From Pedobacter sp. (GTDB lineage: Bacteria; Bacteroidota; Bacteroidia; Sphingobacteriales; Sphingobacteriaceae), in assembly GCA_028287885.1 (NCBI GenBank), contig JAQBOT010000428.1, positions 1 to 14,775 of the forward strand: 14,775 nucleotides of DNA, read 5' to 3'. Below, piece after piece: positions 1 through 6,320 of the stretch. Positions within the stretch are counted from its first letter, which is position 1; each line of letters begins with the position of its first letter. Both the position numbers and the translations under genes were made by a program. Below the pieces are notes generated by a model. That model was given only the letters and a program-made list of their open reading frames with translations. It was not told the DNA's origin and made no database searches.

Positions 1-61
1 AATTAATATGCAATGGAATAATGGCAGACTCAAAATTAACGAATTCCACCAATTTATTCAT
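1..61 (-). CDS. 5' end of an unidentified leftward gene (partial, runs off the window)
   Basis: A minus-strand ATG at 61-59 is preceded by a perfect Shine-Dalgarno AGGAGG (66-71, 4-nt spacer) and opens a frame that stays open for 20 codons to the window edge (MNKLVEFVNFESAIIPLHIN). Other genes here also use GGAGG-type sites (iscU and the small gene at 2758), so the signal is believable. The peptide is too short to identify. It lies just past the isc terminator, so it would need its own promoter, and I see no clear one. An alternative is the end of a rightward gene: a plus-strand frame is open from base 2 to a TAA at 134-136, but it would run through the terminator hairpin. Confidence 0.35.
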   Translation of the reverse strand, partial: MNKLVEFVNFESAIIPLHIN

Positions 62-108
62 GAAACCTCCTATGTCGACCGCATTTTTGAAATAAAACCT
101 AACTGCAT

Positions 109-134
109 AAAAAAAGGGCTTAGCGCCCTTTTTT
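109..134 (-). terminator. Rho-independent terminator of the isc operon, possibly bidirectional
   Basis: GGGC (116-119) and GCCC (125-128) pair around a 5-base loop. The stem is extended by A residues at 110-115 pairing with T residues at 129-134. Read on the minus strand, the hairpin lies 17 bases past the iscA stop and ends in seven T residues. A T-run also follows on the plus strand, so it could stop a convergent transcript too. Confidence 0.8.
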
Positions 135-150
135 AACCTATTAATTATGT

Positions 151-477
151 TTATACAGAAAAGCTTTCCCCACATCCGCAAGACCTGCTTGCATTTGGAT
201 TGTGAAAATTGAATCCTTTACCATTTAGTCCATCCGAGAAATCGAGTTCTGTTCCGGCAAGGTATAAGAAGGATTTCATGTCAAGCGCAATCTTAATCCC
301 TTTATCTTCAAAAAACTGATCCCCTTTTTTCTCTTCATTGTCAAAATCAAGGTTGTAGGATAATCCAGAGCAACCACCACCTTTAACAGACACGCGCAGA
401 AAATACTCAGCATCCATGTTTGAATCCTGCATCAGGTGATCGATTTTGCTTTTTGCTTTGTCGGTGATTGTAATCAT
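151..477 (-). CDS. iscA: A-type iron-sulfur carrier protein (HesB/IscA/SufA family)
   Basis: A 108-residue protein of typical A-type carrier length. These proteins accept or hold Fe-S clusters made on the IscU scaffold and pass them to target apoproteins in the cytosol. The three conserved cluster-binding cysteines are all present: C36 in a GGGCSG motif, and C100 and C102 in the C-terminal SCGCGESF motif. It is the last gene of the iscS-iscU-iscA operon, 60 bp downstream of iscU, with the operon terminator 17 bases beyond its stop. Sequence alone does not separate IscA, SufA and ErpA; the isc name follows from the neighbours. Family assignment is secure. Confidence 0.93.
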   Translation of the reverse strand: MITITDKAKSKIDHLMQDSNMDAEYFLRVSVKGGGCSGLSYNLDFDNEEKKGDQFFEDKGIKIALDMKSFLYLAGTELDFSDGLNGKGFNFHNPNASRSCGCGESFSV

Positions 478-537
478 TTTATTTTAACGTTTTTAGCCTA
501 ACCCAGCCTGGAACTAAAGGTAGACCGGGATTGGTTA

Positions 538-951
538 TTAATGATGAGATTTTGCCAGTTCAAAAGGTGCCATACCGTTCTTAACTCTGTAGTCGTTAAT
601 AGCCGATTTGATTGCATCCTCTGCTAACACGGAGCAGTGAATTTTTACTGGAGGTAATGCCAACTCTTCAACAATATCCATGTTGTCAATCGTTAAGGCC
701 TCATCAACAGTTTTGCCTTTCAACCATTCTGTAGCTAATGAAGACGATGCAATTGCAGAACCACAACCGAAGGTTTTAAACTTCGCATCAGTGATTACGT
801 TATTTTCATCTACTTCAATTTGTAGACGCATTACGTCACCACACTCAGGTGCTCCAACAAGGCCGGTACCAACTGATTTGCTGTCTTTATTTAAAGTACC
901 AACATTTCTTGGGTTGGTATAATGTTCCATTACTTTCTCTGAATATGCCAT
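538..951 (-). CDS. iscU: Iron-sulfur cluster assembly scaffold IscU
   Basis: A 137-residue IscU-type scaffold on which [2Fe-2S] clusters are built from sulfur delivered by IscS. The ligand cysteines C37 (APECGD), C63 (FGCGSAIASS) and C106 (KIHCSVLAED) are present, together with the conserved D39. The LPPVK motif at 99-103, which in the ISC system is the recognition site for the HscA chaperone, is intact. There is no C-terminal NifU domain. The start at 951 has a good GGAGG at 960-964 with an 8-base spacer. It lies 62 bp after iscS, and a small hairpin abuts the ribosome-binding site. hscA, hscB, fdx and iscR are not in the window. Confidence 0.96.
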   Translation of the reverse strand: MAYSEKVMEHYTNPRNVGTLNKDSKSVGTGLVGAPECGDVMRLQIEVDENNVITDAKFKTFGCGSAIASSSLATEWLKGKTVDEALTIDNMDIVEELALPPVKIHCSVLAEDAIKSAINDYRVKNGMAPFELAKSHH

Positions 952-959
952 TTTGTTTT

Positions 960-980
960 CCTCCAGGCCATTTAAGGCCT
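960..980 (-). promoter_or_regulatory. iscU Shine-Dalgarno with adjacent small hairpin
   Basis: In the iscS-iscU gap, AGGCC and GGCCT (976-980 and 965-969) form a 5-bp stem with a 6-base loop. On the minus-strand transcript the 3' arm is immediately followed by the iscU Shine-Dalgarno GGAGG (964-960). The Shine-Dalgarno is clear. A regulatory or mRNA-processing role for the hairpin is inference. Confidence 0.5.
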
Positions 981-1013
981 ATTAATGTTTTATATAATTT
1001 AATGTAGCAAAGC

Positions 1014-2225
1014 TTAGTGCTCTGCCCATTCGATCTTACTTAAGTCAATTCCTTCTTTAAACATTTCCCACAGTGGAGATAGATCTCTCAAGTGAAGCAC
1101 TGCTTTCTTCGTGTTCTCAATTGCGTAGTCAATTTCCTCTTCTGTCGTAAACCGGCCTAAACCAAAACGAATTGATGAATGGGCAAGGTCATCAGAAAGA
1201 CCTAAGCTCTTTAATACGTAAGATGGCTCTAAAGAAGCCGATGTACATGCTGATCCAGATGACACTGCAAGATCTTTCATCGCCATCATTAATCCTTCAC
1301 CTTCAACATATTTGAAGGATATATTGGTTACATGTGGCAAACGGAATTGTGTATTCCCGTTGATATAACTTTCTTCAAGTTCGGTAAGGCTTTTTTCTAG
1401 CTTGTCTCTTAAAGCGGACAAACGTACAGCCTCGGTATCCATTTCTAAACGACACAACTCACATGCCTTACCTAAACCAACAATGCCTGGTACATTCAAT
1501 GTTCCTGAACGCATTCCACGCTCATGACCACCGCCGTCCATCTGTGCAGTTACTTTAACCCTTGGGTTTTTACGACGAACGTATAAAACGCCAACGCCTT
1601 TAGGTCCATACATCTTATGTGCACTGAAAGCCATTAGATCAATTCCATCAGCATTTACATCAACCGGTATCTTTCCAACCGCCTGTGTAGCATCAGTCAT
1701 GAACAAAGCGCCGAACTTATGTGCAATTGCAGATATTTCTTTGACTGGTTGAACAACGCCAATTTCATTGTTCCCATACATAATGGTAACCAAAATTGTT
1801 TGTTCTGTCATCGCAGCCTCAAGCTCCTGAAGATCGATCAAACCGTCTTCTTTAACTCTTAGATAAGTCACCTTAGCGCCTAACTTCTCCAGGTGTTTAC
1901 AAGTATCTAAAACAGCTTTATGTTCTGTAGTTGCCGTAATGATATGGTTGCCCTTATCCTGATACATTTCAAATACACCTTTAATACCAAGGTTGTCAGC
2001 TTCAGTTGCACCAGAAGTGAAAATGATTTCTTTCTCCGTACAGCCAATTAGTTTAGCTACTTGTTCACGTGCATAGTCTACACCTTCTTCAGCAACCCAG
2101 CCGAAGGCATGATTGCGACTTGCTGCATTACCGAATTTGCTGGTAAAATAAGGAAGCATTGCCTCCAGTACCCTTGGATCAAGAGGAGTGGTTGCGTTAT
2201 TATCTAGATAAATAGGAAGTTCCAT
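1014..2225 (-). CDS. iscS: Cysteine desulfurase IscS
   Basis: A class V aminotransferase-fold, PLP-dependent enzyme that converts L-cysteine to L-alanine and passes the persulfide sulfur to IscU and other acceptors. From the ATG at 2225 it is 403 residues, close to the 404 of E. coli IscS. Visible hallmarks are the N-terminal [17 protein letters not shown] with H102; the PLP lysine K204 in [10 protein letters not shown]; and the catalytic loop [10 protein letters not shown] with C327. An in-frame TTG at 2252 would add nine residues. It is rejected because it forms the last three bases of the promoter -7 box and the family starts at [10 protein letters not shown]. First gene of the operon, divergent from the epimerase gene. 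Confidence 0.96.
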   Translation of the reverse strand: MELPIYLDNNATTPLDPRVLEAMLPYFTSKFGNAASRNHAFGWVAEEGVDYAREQVAKLIGCTEKEIIFTSGATEADNLGIKGVFEMYQDKGNHIITATTEHKAVLDTCKHLEKLGAKVTYLRVKEDGLIDLQELEAAMTEQTILVTIMYGNNEIGVVQPVKEISAIAHKFGALFMTDATQAVGKIPVDVNADGIDLMAFSAHKMYGPKGVGVLYVRRKNPRVKVTAQMDGGGHERGMRSGTLNVPGIVGLGKACELCRLEMDTEAVRLSALRDKLEKSLTELEESYINGNTQFRLPHVTNISFKYVEGEGLMMAMKDLAVSSGSACTSASLEPSYVLKSLGLSDDLAHSSIRFGLGRFTTEEEIDYAIENTKKAVLHLRDLSPLWEMFKEGIDLSKIEWAEH

Positions 2226-2249
2226 TGTATTTAATTCTTGATTTATATA

Positions 2250-2277
2250 CAAAGATACGAAAAAACATTGCCAGCAA
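2250..2277 (-). promoter_or_regulatory. Promoter of the iscSUA operon
   Basis: On the minus strand TATCTTTG (2257-2250) matches the Bacteroidota -7 consensus TAnnTTTG exactly. A TTG (2277-2275) lies 17 bases upstream as a possible -33 element. Transcription would start near 2243, giving a leader of about 20 bases before the ATG at 2225. No IscR-type site is claimed. Confidence 0.6.
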
Positions 2278-2317
2278 TTATTTATGCTGTCTTTAGCTAT
2301 AATAAACCCCTAATTTT

Positions 2318-2325
2318 TACATTTG
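2318..2325 (+). promoter_or_regulatory. Promoter -7 box for the methylmalonyl-CoA epimerase gene
   Basis: TACATTTG matches TAnnTTTG exactly and lies 32 bases before the epimerase ATG. No clean TTG is found at the expected -33 distance; the nearest match is TTTAG at 2292-2296. It is divergent from the isc promoter, with the two -7 boxes 60 bp apart. Confidence 0.5.
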
Positions 2326-2357
2326 TTTAACCTAATTTAGATTGAATATACACACCA

Positions 2358-2765
2358 ATGAATAAAATCGAACATATTGGTATTGCGGTAAAAAGTTTAA
2401 ACAACGCTTCAGATACTTATGAAAGGCTATTGGGCATTAGCGCGTACAAGGAAGAGCTTGTTGAATCAGAAAGTGTAAAGACATCTTTCTTCAAGATTGG
2501 GGAGAATAAGATCGAACTATTGGAGGCTACTGATCCAAACAGCCCAATTGCCAAGTTCATTAACAATAGGGGCGAGGGCATTCACCACATCGCATTTGAC
2601 GTAGATGACATTGTCCTTGAAATGGAGCGTTTAAGAAAAGAGGGCTTTACCTTATTAAATGAGCAGCCAAAGAAAGGGGCAGACAATAAGCTGGTCTGCT
2701 TTGTTCATCCAAAGGCTACCCACGGTGTTTTAATTGAACTTTGCCAGGAGGTAAGAAATGAATAA
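2358..2765 (+). CDS. mce: Methylmalonyl-CoA epimerase
   Basis: A 135-residue protein of the vicinal-oxygen-chelate (glyoxalase) fold that interconverts (2R)- and (2S)-methylmalonyl-CoA, linking propionyl-CoA and succinyl-CoA metabolism. The two babab modules show the expected metal ligands: H6 in the opening EHIGIAV, H77 in GIHHIAFDVDD and E127 in GVLIELCQ; the remaining ligand is probably in the KIELLEA strand (51-57). KFINNRGEGIHHIAFDVDD is characteristic of epimerases rather than glyoxalase I. Its stop overlaps the next gene by 8 bases, implying translational coupling. Other genes of the pathway, such as methylmalonyl-CoA mutase, are not in the window. Confidence 0.92.
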   Translation: MNKIEHIGIAVKSLNNASDTYERLLGISAYKEELVESESVKTSFFKIGENKIELLEATDPNSPIAKFINNRGEGIHHIAFDVDDIVLEMERLRKEGFTLLNEQPKKGADNKLVCFVHPKATHGVLIELCQEVRNE

Positions 2766-3045
2766 TGATTCAAAAGCCTTGTCGTTAATAATTGCCAAAG
2801 ACTTTGAACTCGAGGAAAGTATCACGGAAGCGGAATTGAGGTTGAAAATGGTTCAGGCATTTACATATTTGCTGGATAACGATATTTCCAGAATGATGAA
2901 CATTTTATATAGGGCAGATGTTGATGAAGAAAAGCTAAAATCGCTTCTGATCAGCGCATCAGAACTGCCCTCTGCAGAGGTGATTGCAGACGCATATATC
3001 CAGCGCCAAAAACAGAAAGTAGAGACCTGGAAAAAGTATAGTTAA
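2758..3045 (+). CDS. Small conserved protein of unknown function, coupled to mce
   Basis: A 95-residue predicted cytosolic, mostly helical protein with no signal peptide or membrane segment. It has an acidic N-terminal half (FELEESITEAELRLKMVQAF) and a basic C-terminal end (YIQRQKQKVETWKKYS). Its ATG lies inside the end of the epimerase gene (8-bp overlap) and is preceded by a perfect AGGAGG at 2746-2751 with a 6-base spacer, so it is very probably translated. I recall short proteins with a similar ending in Bacteroidota genomes but know no function. Overlap with mce suggests co-expression, not necessarily the same pathway. No terminator follows before the L31 promoter region. Confidence 0.82.
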   Translation: MNNDSKALSLIIAKDFELEESITEAELRLKMVQAFTYLLDNDISRMMNILYRADVDEEKLKSLLISASELPSAEVIADAYIQRQKQKVETWKKYS

Positions 3046-3078
3046 TTAAATTGCACTGCTGCCTTGTTTATAAAGAAT

Positions 3079-3086
3079 TAAATTTG
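3079..3086 (+). promoter_or_regulatory. Possible -7 box for rpmE
   Basis: TAAATTTG matches TAnnTTTG and lies 51 bases before the L31 ATG. The TTG elements nearby (3051-3053, 3064-3066) are at spacings of 25 and 12, both off the usual 17-23, so the promoter is only a moderate candidate. Confidence 0.4.
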
Positions 3087-3137
3087 GATATTTGCATCCT
3101 TTAAAATAAGCGACAAAAAGTATATAAAAATATTAAT

Positions 3138-3386
3138 ATGAAAAAAGATCTGCATCCATCAAGCTATAGATTCGTAGTGTTCAAAGACATGTCAAACGAC
3201 TATTCTTTTTTAACTAAATCATGTGTAGATACTAAAGAAACTACCACATGGGAAGATGGCAACGAATATCCACTTTACAAATTGGAGATTTCTCACACCT
3301 CTCACCCATTCTATACTGGTAAAATGAAATTGGTTGATACTGCTGGTCGTATCGATAAATTCAAAACTCGTTACGCTAAGAAGTAA
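3138..3386 (+). CDS. rpmE2: 50S ribosomal protein L31, type B
   Basis: An 82-residue ribosomal protein L31 of the large subunit. It opens with the typical [19 protein letters not shown] and includes the SHPFYTGK and [13 protein letters not shown] segments of the family. It is the type B (zinc-independent) form: it has a single cysteine (C29) and lacks the CxxC zinc-ribbon cysteines of type A, and it carries the longer insert of the B form. It appears monocistronic, with a candidate promoter 51 bp upstream and a strong terminator 25 bp downstream. In many bacteria type B paralogues are zinc-regulated. I see no recognisable Zur site here, and in Bacteroidota this form is often the only L31. Confidence 0.95.
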   Translation: MKKDLHPSSYRFVVFKDMSNDYSFLTKSCVDTKETTTWEDGNEYPLYKLEISHTSHPFYTGKMKLVDTAGRIDKFKTRYAKK

Positions 3387-3410
3387 TATCACAATAAAAG
3401 ATATTTATTT

Positions 3411-3440
3411 AAAGTCCCGTTGCTGTTGCACCGGGACTTT
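3411..3440 (+). terminator. Rho-independent terminator after rpmE
   Basis: AAAGTCCCG (3411-3419) and CGGGACTTT (3432-3440) form a perfect 9-bp stem with a 12-base loop. A T-rich tract follows to 3450. It directly follows the L31 gene and overlaps the promoter of the next gene. Confidence 0.88.
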
Positions 3441-3451
3441 TTTTATTTTTG
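3420..3451 (+). promoter_or_regulatory. Promoter of the GlmU-like gene, embedded in the rpmE terminator
   Basis: TATTTTTG (3444-3451) matches TAnnTTTG exactly and lies in the terminator T-tract. TTG at 3420-3422, in the terminator loop, is 21 bases upstream as a possible -33 element. The box ends 6 bases before the ATG at 3458, so transcription would start at or next to the start codon. Confidence 0.5.
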
Positions 3452-3457
3452 CAGCTT

Positions 3458-4624
3458 ATGACAATCAATTTATTTGATGACGGTGCTTGGTTCAGCCTCC
3501 GCCCGCTTACCTTTACCAGACCTAATGCAGATCTGCGTATTGGGATCTTAACCATAGCCGAAAAATGGTCTAAGCATTTGAATGCGGAAGCTGGCTTTTT
3601 AACTCAACCTTATCTTTCTGCTAAATACGCAGCACGCCCCGGCGCAACCTTAAATATAAATGGCTCGATTTGCCCAGATGCTCGTTTGATTGATGCCATA
3701 AACAAACTTAAGGAGGGGCAATCCCTTCGTAAACAAGATACGGTAATTGCCTATCAACAAGAATCGGAAGTACGCTCGCAGGTGCCCTCAGAACTGGAGA
3801 ACATCGAATATGAAGGCGATTTTATAAAGATCACTTACCCTGAGGATATCTTCAAATATAATGATGTAGAGCTAAAGAGGGACTTTCAATTGCTTACCTC
3901 AGGAAGAAACTCAGCGCAACTAAGCTCAACAAATACATTGATTGGTGATGAGATCTTTGTCGAACAAGGTGCTGAAGCAGAATGCTCCACGTTTAACTCT
4001 AAGTTAGGCCCAATTTATCTTGGTAAAAACAGCCAAGTATGGGAGGGATCTAATGTAAGGGGCTCCTTTGCACTAGGTGAGAATTCTCAGTTGAAAATGG
4101 GATCCAAGATTTACGGGAAAACAACGATCGGTCCATTCTGCCGCGTAGGCGGAGAAATCAACAATGCTGTACTTTGGGGCTACTCTTCCAAGGGGCATGA
4201 AGGCTATCTGGGAAATTCCGTATTGGGTCAATGGTGCAACATCGGTGCAGACAGCAACAACTCGAATCTAAAGAACAACTATGCCGAAGTAAAACTTTGG
4301 GATTACGAAACGGAACGGTTTCGTAAAACAGGTTTGCAGTTTTGTGGTTTAATCATGGCTGACCATGCGAAGTGTGCAATTAATACCATGTTTAATACAG
4401 GTACCGTTGCTGGTGTCAGTGCAAACATTTTCGGAGCAGGTTTCCCGCGTAATTTTATTGCAGACTTCTCCTGGGGTGGCTCGCATGGTTATGAGGTCTA
4501 CACTTTGAATAAGATGTTTCAAACTGCAGAAAGGGTTTTCGAACGTAGAAATATACCTTTTGACCAGATGGAGAAAGATATCTTAACAGAAGTATTTAAC
4601 GTTACAAGCAAACATAGAAAGTAA
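3458..4624 (+). CDS. GlmU-like sugar nucleotidyltransferase/acyltransferase (Bacteroidota type)
   Basis: A 388-residue, probably cytosolic protein of the Bacteroidota GlmU-like family. It is proposed to supply UDP-N-acetylglucosamine for peptidoglycan and other envelope sugars by acetylating and uridylylating glucosamine-1-phosphate. The N-terminal part (FDDGAWFSLRPLTFTRPNADL) is a diverged nucleotidyltransferase domain lacking the classical LAAGxGTRM motif of E. coli GlmU. The C-terminal half (about 160-340) shows hexapeptide left-handed beta-helix repeats (GENSQLKMGSKIYGKTTIGP). The ATG at 3458 is preferred; an in-frame TTG at 3449 lies within the -7 promoter box. It is followed by the tpiA leader. 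The family call is confident, the exact substrate less so. Confidence 0.8.
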   Translation: MTINLFDDGAWFSLRPLTFTRPNADLRIGILTIAEKWSKHLNAEAGFLTQPYLSAKYAARPGATLNINGSICPDARLIDAINKLKEGQSLRKQDTVIAYQQESEVRSQVPSELENIEYEGDFIKITYPEDIFKYNDVELKRDFQLLTSGRNSAQLSSTNTLIGDEIFVEQGAEAECSTFNSKLGPIYLGKNSQVWEGSNVRGSFALGENSQLKMGSKIYGKTTIGPFCRVGGEINNAVLWGYSSKGHEGYLGNSVLGQWCNIGADSNNSNLKNNYAEVKLWDYETERFRKTGLQFCGLIMADHAKCAINTMFNTGTVAGVSANIFGAGFPRNFIADFSWGGSHGYEVYTLNKMFQTAERVFERRNIPFDQMEKDILTEVFNVTSKHRK

Positions 4625-4639
4625 ACAACTTAAGATTTT

Positions 4640-4697
4640 GCCTGGAAAGGCCTTTATCAATTTAAATACTTAATGGGCCTGGAAAGGCTTGTATCAA
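4640..4697 (+). repeat. Tandem pair of 21-bp hairpin repeats in the tpiA leader
   Basis: Two copies of a 21-bp element, at 4640-4660 and 4677-4697, match at 19 of 21 positions and are separated by 16 bp. Each begins with GCCTGGAAAGGC, a 4-bp stem closed by a GGAA (GNRA-type) tetraloop, and ends in TATCAA. The second copy ends 17 bp before the tpiA ATG. They lie after the GlmU-like stop but are not followed by T-runs, so they do not look like terminators. A role in expression of tpiA is inference. Confidence 0.75.
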
Positions 4698-4714
4698 CAA
4701 AAAAACCTATATAA

Positions 4715-5476
4715 ATGAGAAAAAAAATAGTAGCTGGAAACTGGAAAATGAACATGGATTATGCCGAAGGCATCTCTTTGTTTTCTGAAATTGTAAATAT
4801 GGTTAGGGATGAACAAAAGGGTGAACAGATCGCTGTTATTTGTGCTCCATTTATTCATTTAAACAGCCTTTCTAAGTTGGGCGGCACTACGGTTTACATT
4901 GGTGCGCAAAACTGCCACCAGAACGAAAGTGGTGCATATACAGGCGAAACCTCAGCAAAGATGGTTAAGTCTGTCGGTTGCGCATACGTGATCATTGGAC
5001 ATTCTGAACGCAGACAATACTTTGCAGAAAATGACCAGCTTCTTGCAGAAAAAACAACAGCTGCTTTAAAAAATAATCTAACGCCAATATTTTGCATCGG
5101 AGAAACCCTCGATGAGCGCAACAATGGCAACTACTTTGAAATTCTTAAATCTCAAATCACCGCAGGAACATTTGACCTGTCTGCAGAAGACTTTTCGAAA
5201 CTTGTAATTGCTTACGAACCAGTTTGGGCGATTGGTACAGGTCTTACTGCTTCATCTGAGCAGGCTCAGGAAGTTCATGCCTTCATCAGACAAGAGATTG
5301 CTTCAAAATACGGTACTGAAGTTGCAGAAAATACGACGATCCTTTACGGTGGAAGTTGCAATCCTAAAAATGCAGCAGATCTATTTGCTCAGAAGGATAT
5401 TGACGGTGGACTAATCGGCGGCGCATCTTTAAAATCACGTGATTTCGTAGACATTGTTAAAGCATTCAATTCTTAA
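4715..5476 (+). CDS. tpiA: Triose-phosphate isomerase
   Basis: A 253-residue TIM-barrel enzyme that interconverts dihydroxyacetone phosphate and glyceraldehyde-3-phosphate in glycolysis and gluconeogenesis. The active-site residues are in place: N9 and K11 in AGNWKMN, H96 in IIGHSERR and the catalytic E168 in AYEPVWAIGTG, followed by the flexible loop 6. The phosphate-binding YGGSCNPKN and GLIGGASL segments are near the C-terminus. Length is normal. It heads the tpiA-prmA-mpl group; its stop TAA shares its last base with the ATG of prmA. The leader carries the tandem hairpin repeats. No TAnnTTTG box is visible just upstream, so read-through from the GlmU-like gene is possible. Confidence 0.97.
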   Translation: MRKKIVAGNWKMNMDYAEGISLFSEIVNMVRDEQKGEQIAVICAPFIHLNSLSKLGGTTVYIGAQNCHQNESGAYTGETSAKMVKSVGCAYVIIGHSERRQYFAENDQLLAEKTTAALKNNLTPIFCIGETLDERNNGNYFEILKSQITAGTFDLSAEDFSKLVIAYEPVWAIGTGLTASSEQAQEVHAFIRQEIASKYGTEVAENTTILYGGSCNPKNAADLFAQKDIDGGLIGGASLKSRDFVDIVKAFNS

Positions 5477-6315
5477 TGCAATACATTCAGGTAACATTTA
5501 GCTTTCCGGCTATAGAAGATTTTCAGCAAGATCTGCTTATCGCAGATCTTGCTGAAATTGGCTTTAATACCTTTGAAGATGCGGAAAAAGGATTTGCCGC
5601 GTTTATTGATGCCGGCAGCTTTAACGAAGTAACTCTTAAAGATAGTTTAAAGCAATTTGAAGGTCAATTTGAATATGAGTACGAGATCGCCAAGATTGCT
5701 GCTGAAAACTGGAACGAGACTTGGGAAAAAAACTTTGAACCTTTGATCATTGATGATCTATGCTATGTAAGGGCAACATTCCATCCGGCTCGGCCAGAAT
5801 ACCCCTATGAAATTGTAATAGATCCTAAAATGGCTTTCGGTACCGGACATCATCAAACAACAACCATGATGATGCAGTTTATTCTGGAGACGGATTTTAC
5901 AGGAAAGTCTGTCTTAGATATGGGTTGTGGTACCGGTATTCTCGCTATACTGGCATCCAAACGTGGCGCTGATAACCTTGTGGCAATAGACAATGATCAG
6001 GTGTGTTTCGAAAGTACCATAGAAAATACAGCCTTGAATAACATACCTAATATTGAAGCGATGTGTGGCGGGAAAGAAGTAATTCCAGCGCAAAGCTTCG
6101 ATATTATCCTCGCTAATATCAACCGGAATATTCTTTTGGACCAGATTGCCACTTACAACTCCGTCTTAAGTTCAACAGGGGAGATCTTCTTCAGTGGCTT
6201 TTATGAAGCCCCAGATCTGGAAATGATTACAGCAGAATGTTTGAAGTTCAACATCCAATATAAGGACCATAAAAAAATCGGCGACTGGGTAGCAGCCCGC
6301 TTTCAAAAAAAATAA
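5476..6315 (+). CDS. prmA: Ribosomal protein L11 methyltransferase
   Basis: A 279-residue cytosolic S-adenosylmethionine-dependent methyltransferase that methylates lysines and the N-terminus of ribosomal protein L11. The N-terminal substrate-recognition domain (about 1-90) is followed by a linker containing the family signature DPKMAFGTGHHQTT and the class I methyltransferase fold. Motif I is VLDMGCGTG at 146-154, and the motif IV equivalent is ANINRNIL. Its length is close to the 293 residues of E. coli PrmA. The ATG overlaps the tpiA stop by one base (TAATG), giving translational coupling, and mpl follows after 5 bp. Confidence 0.95.
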   Translation: MQYIQVTFSFPAIEDFQQDLLIADLAEIGFNTFEDAEKGFAAFIDAGSFNEVTLKDSLKQFEGQFEYEYEIAKIAAENWNETWEKNFEPLIIDDLCYVRATFHPARPEYPYEIVIDPKMAFGTGHHQTTTMMMQFILETDFTGKSVLDMGCGTGILAILASKRGADNLVAIDNDQVCFESTIENTALNNIPNIEAMCGGKEVIPAQSFDIILANINRNILLDQIATYNSVLSSTGEIFFSGFYEAPDLEMITAECLKFNIQYKDHKKIGDWVAARFQKK

Positions 6316-6320
6316 TCTTT

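Noticed and set aside
2..136. Plus-strand open frame ending at a TAA at 134-136, as the 3' end of a rightward gene
   Set aside because: It would read through the whole isc terminator hairpin and gives no recognisable protein; the leftward start with AGGAGG is a better-supported alternative.
515..522. TACCTTTA on the minus strand between iscU and iscA as an internal promoter
   Set aside because: It misses the final G of TAnnTTTG and has no supporting -33 element; the operon promoter explains iscA.
2226..2252. Nine-residue N-terminal extension of IscS from TTG at 2252
   Set aside because: The TTG is part of the TATCTTTG promoter box, and the family begins at the ATG at 2225.
3449..3457. TTG start at 3449 for the GlmU-like protein
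   Set aside because: It lies in the -7 box and terminator T-tract; the ATG at 3458 gives the usual family N-terminus.
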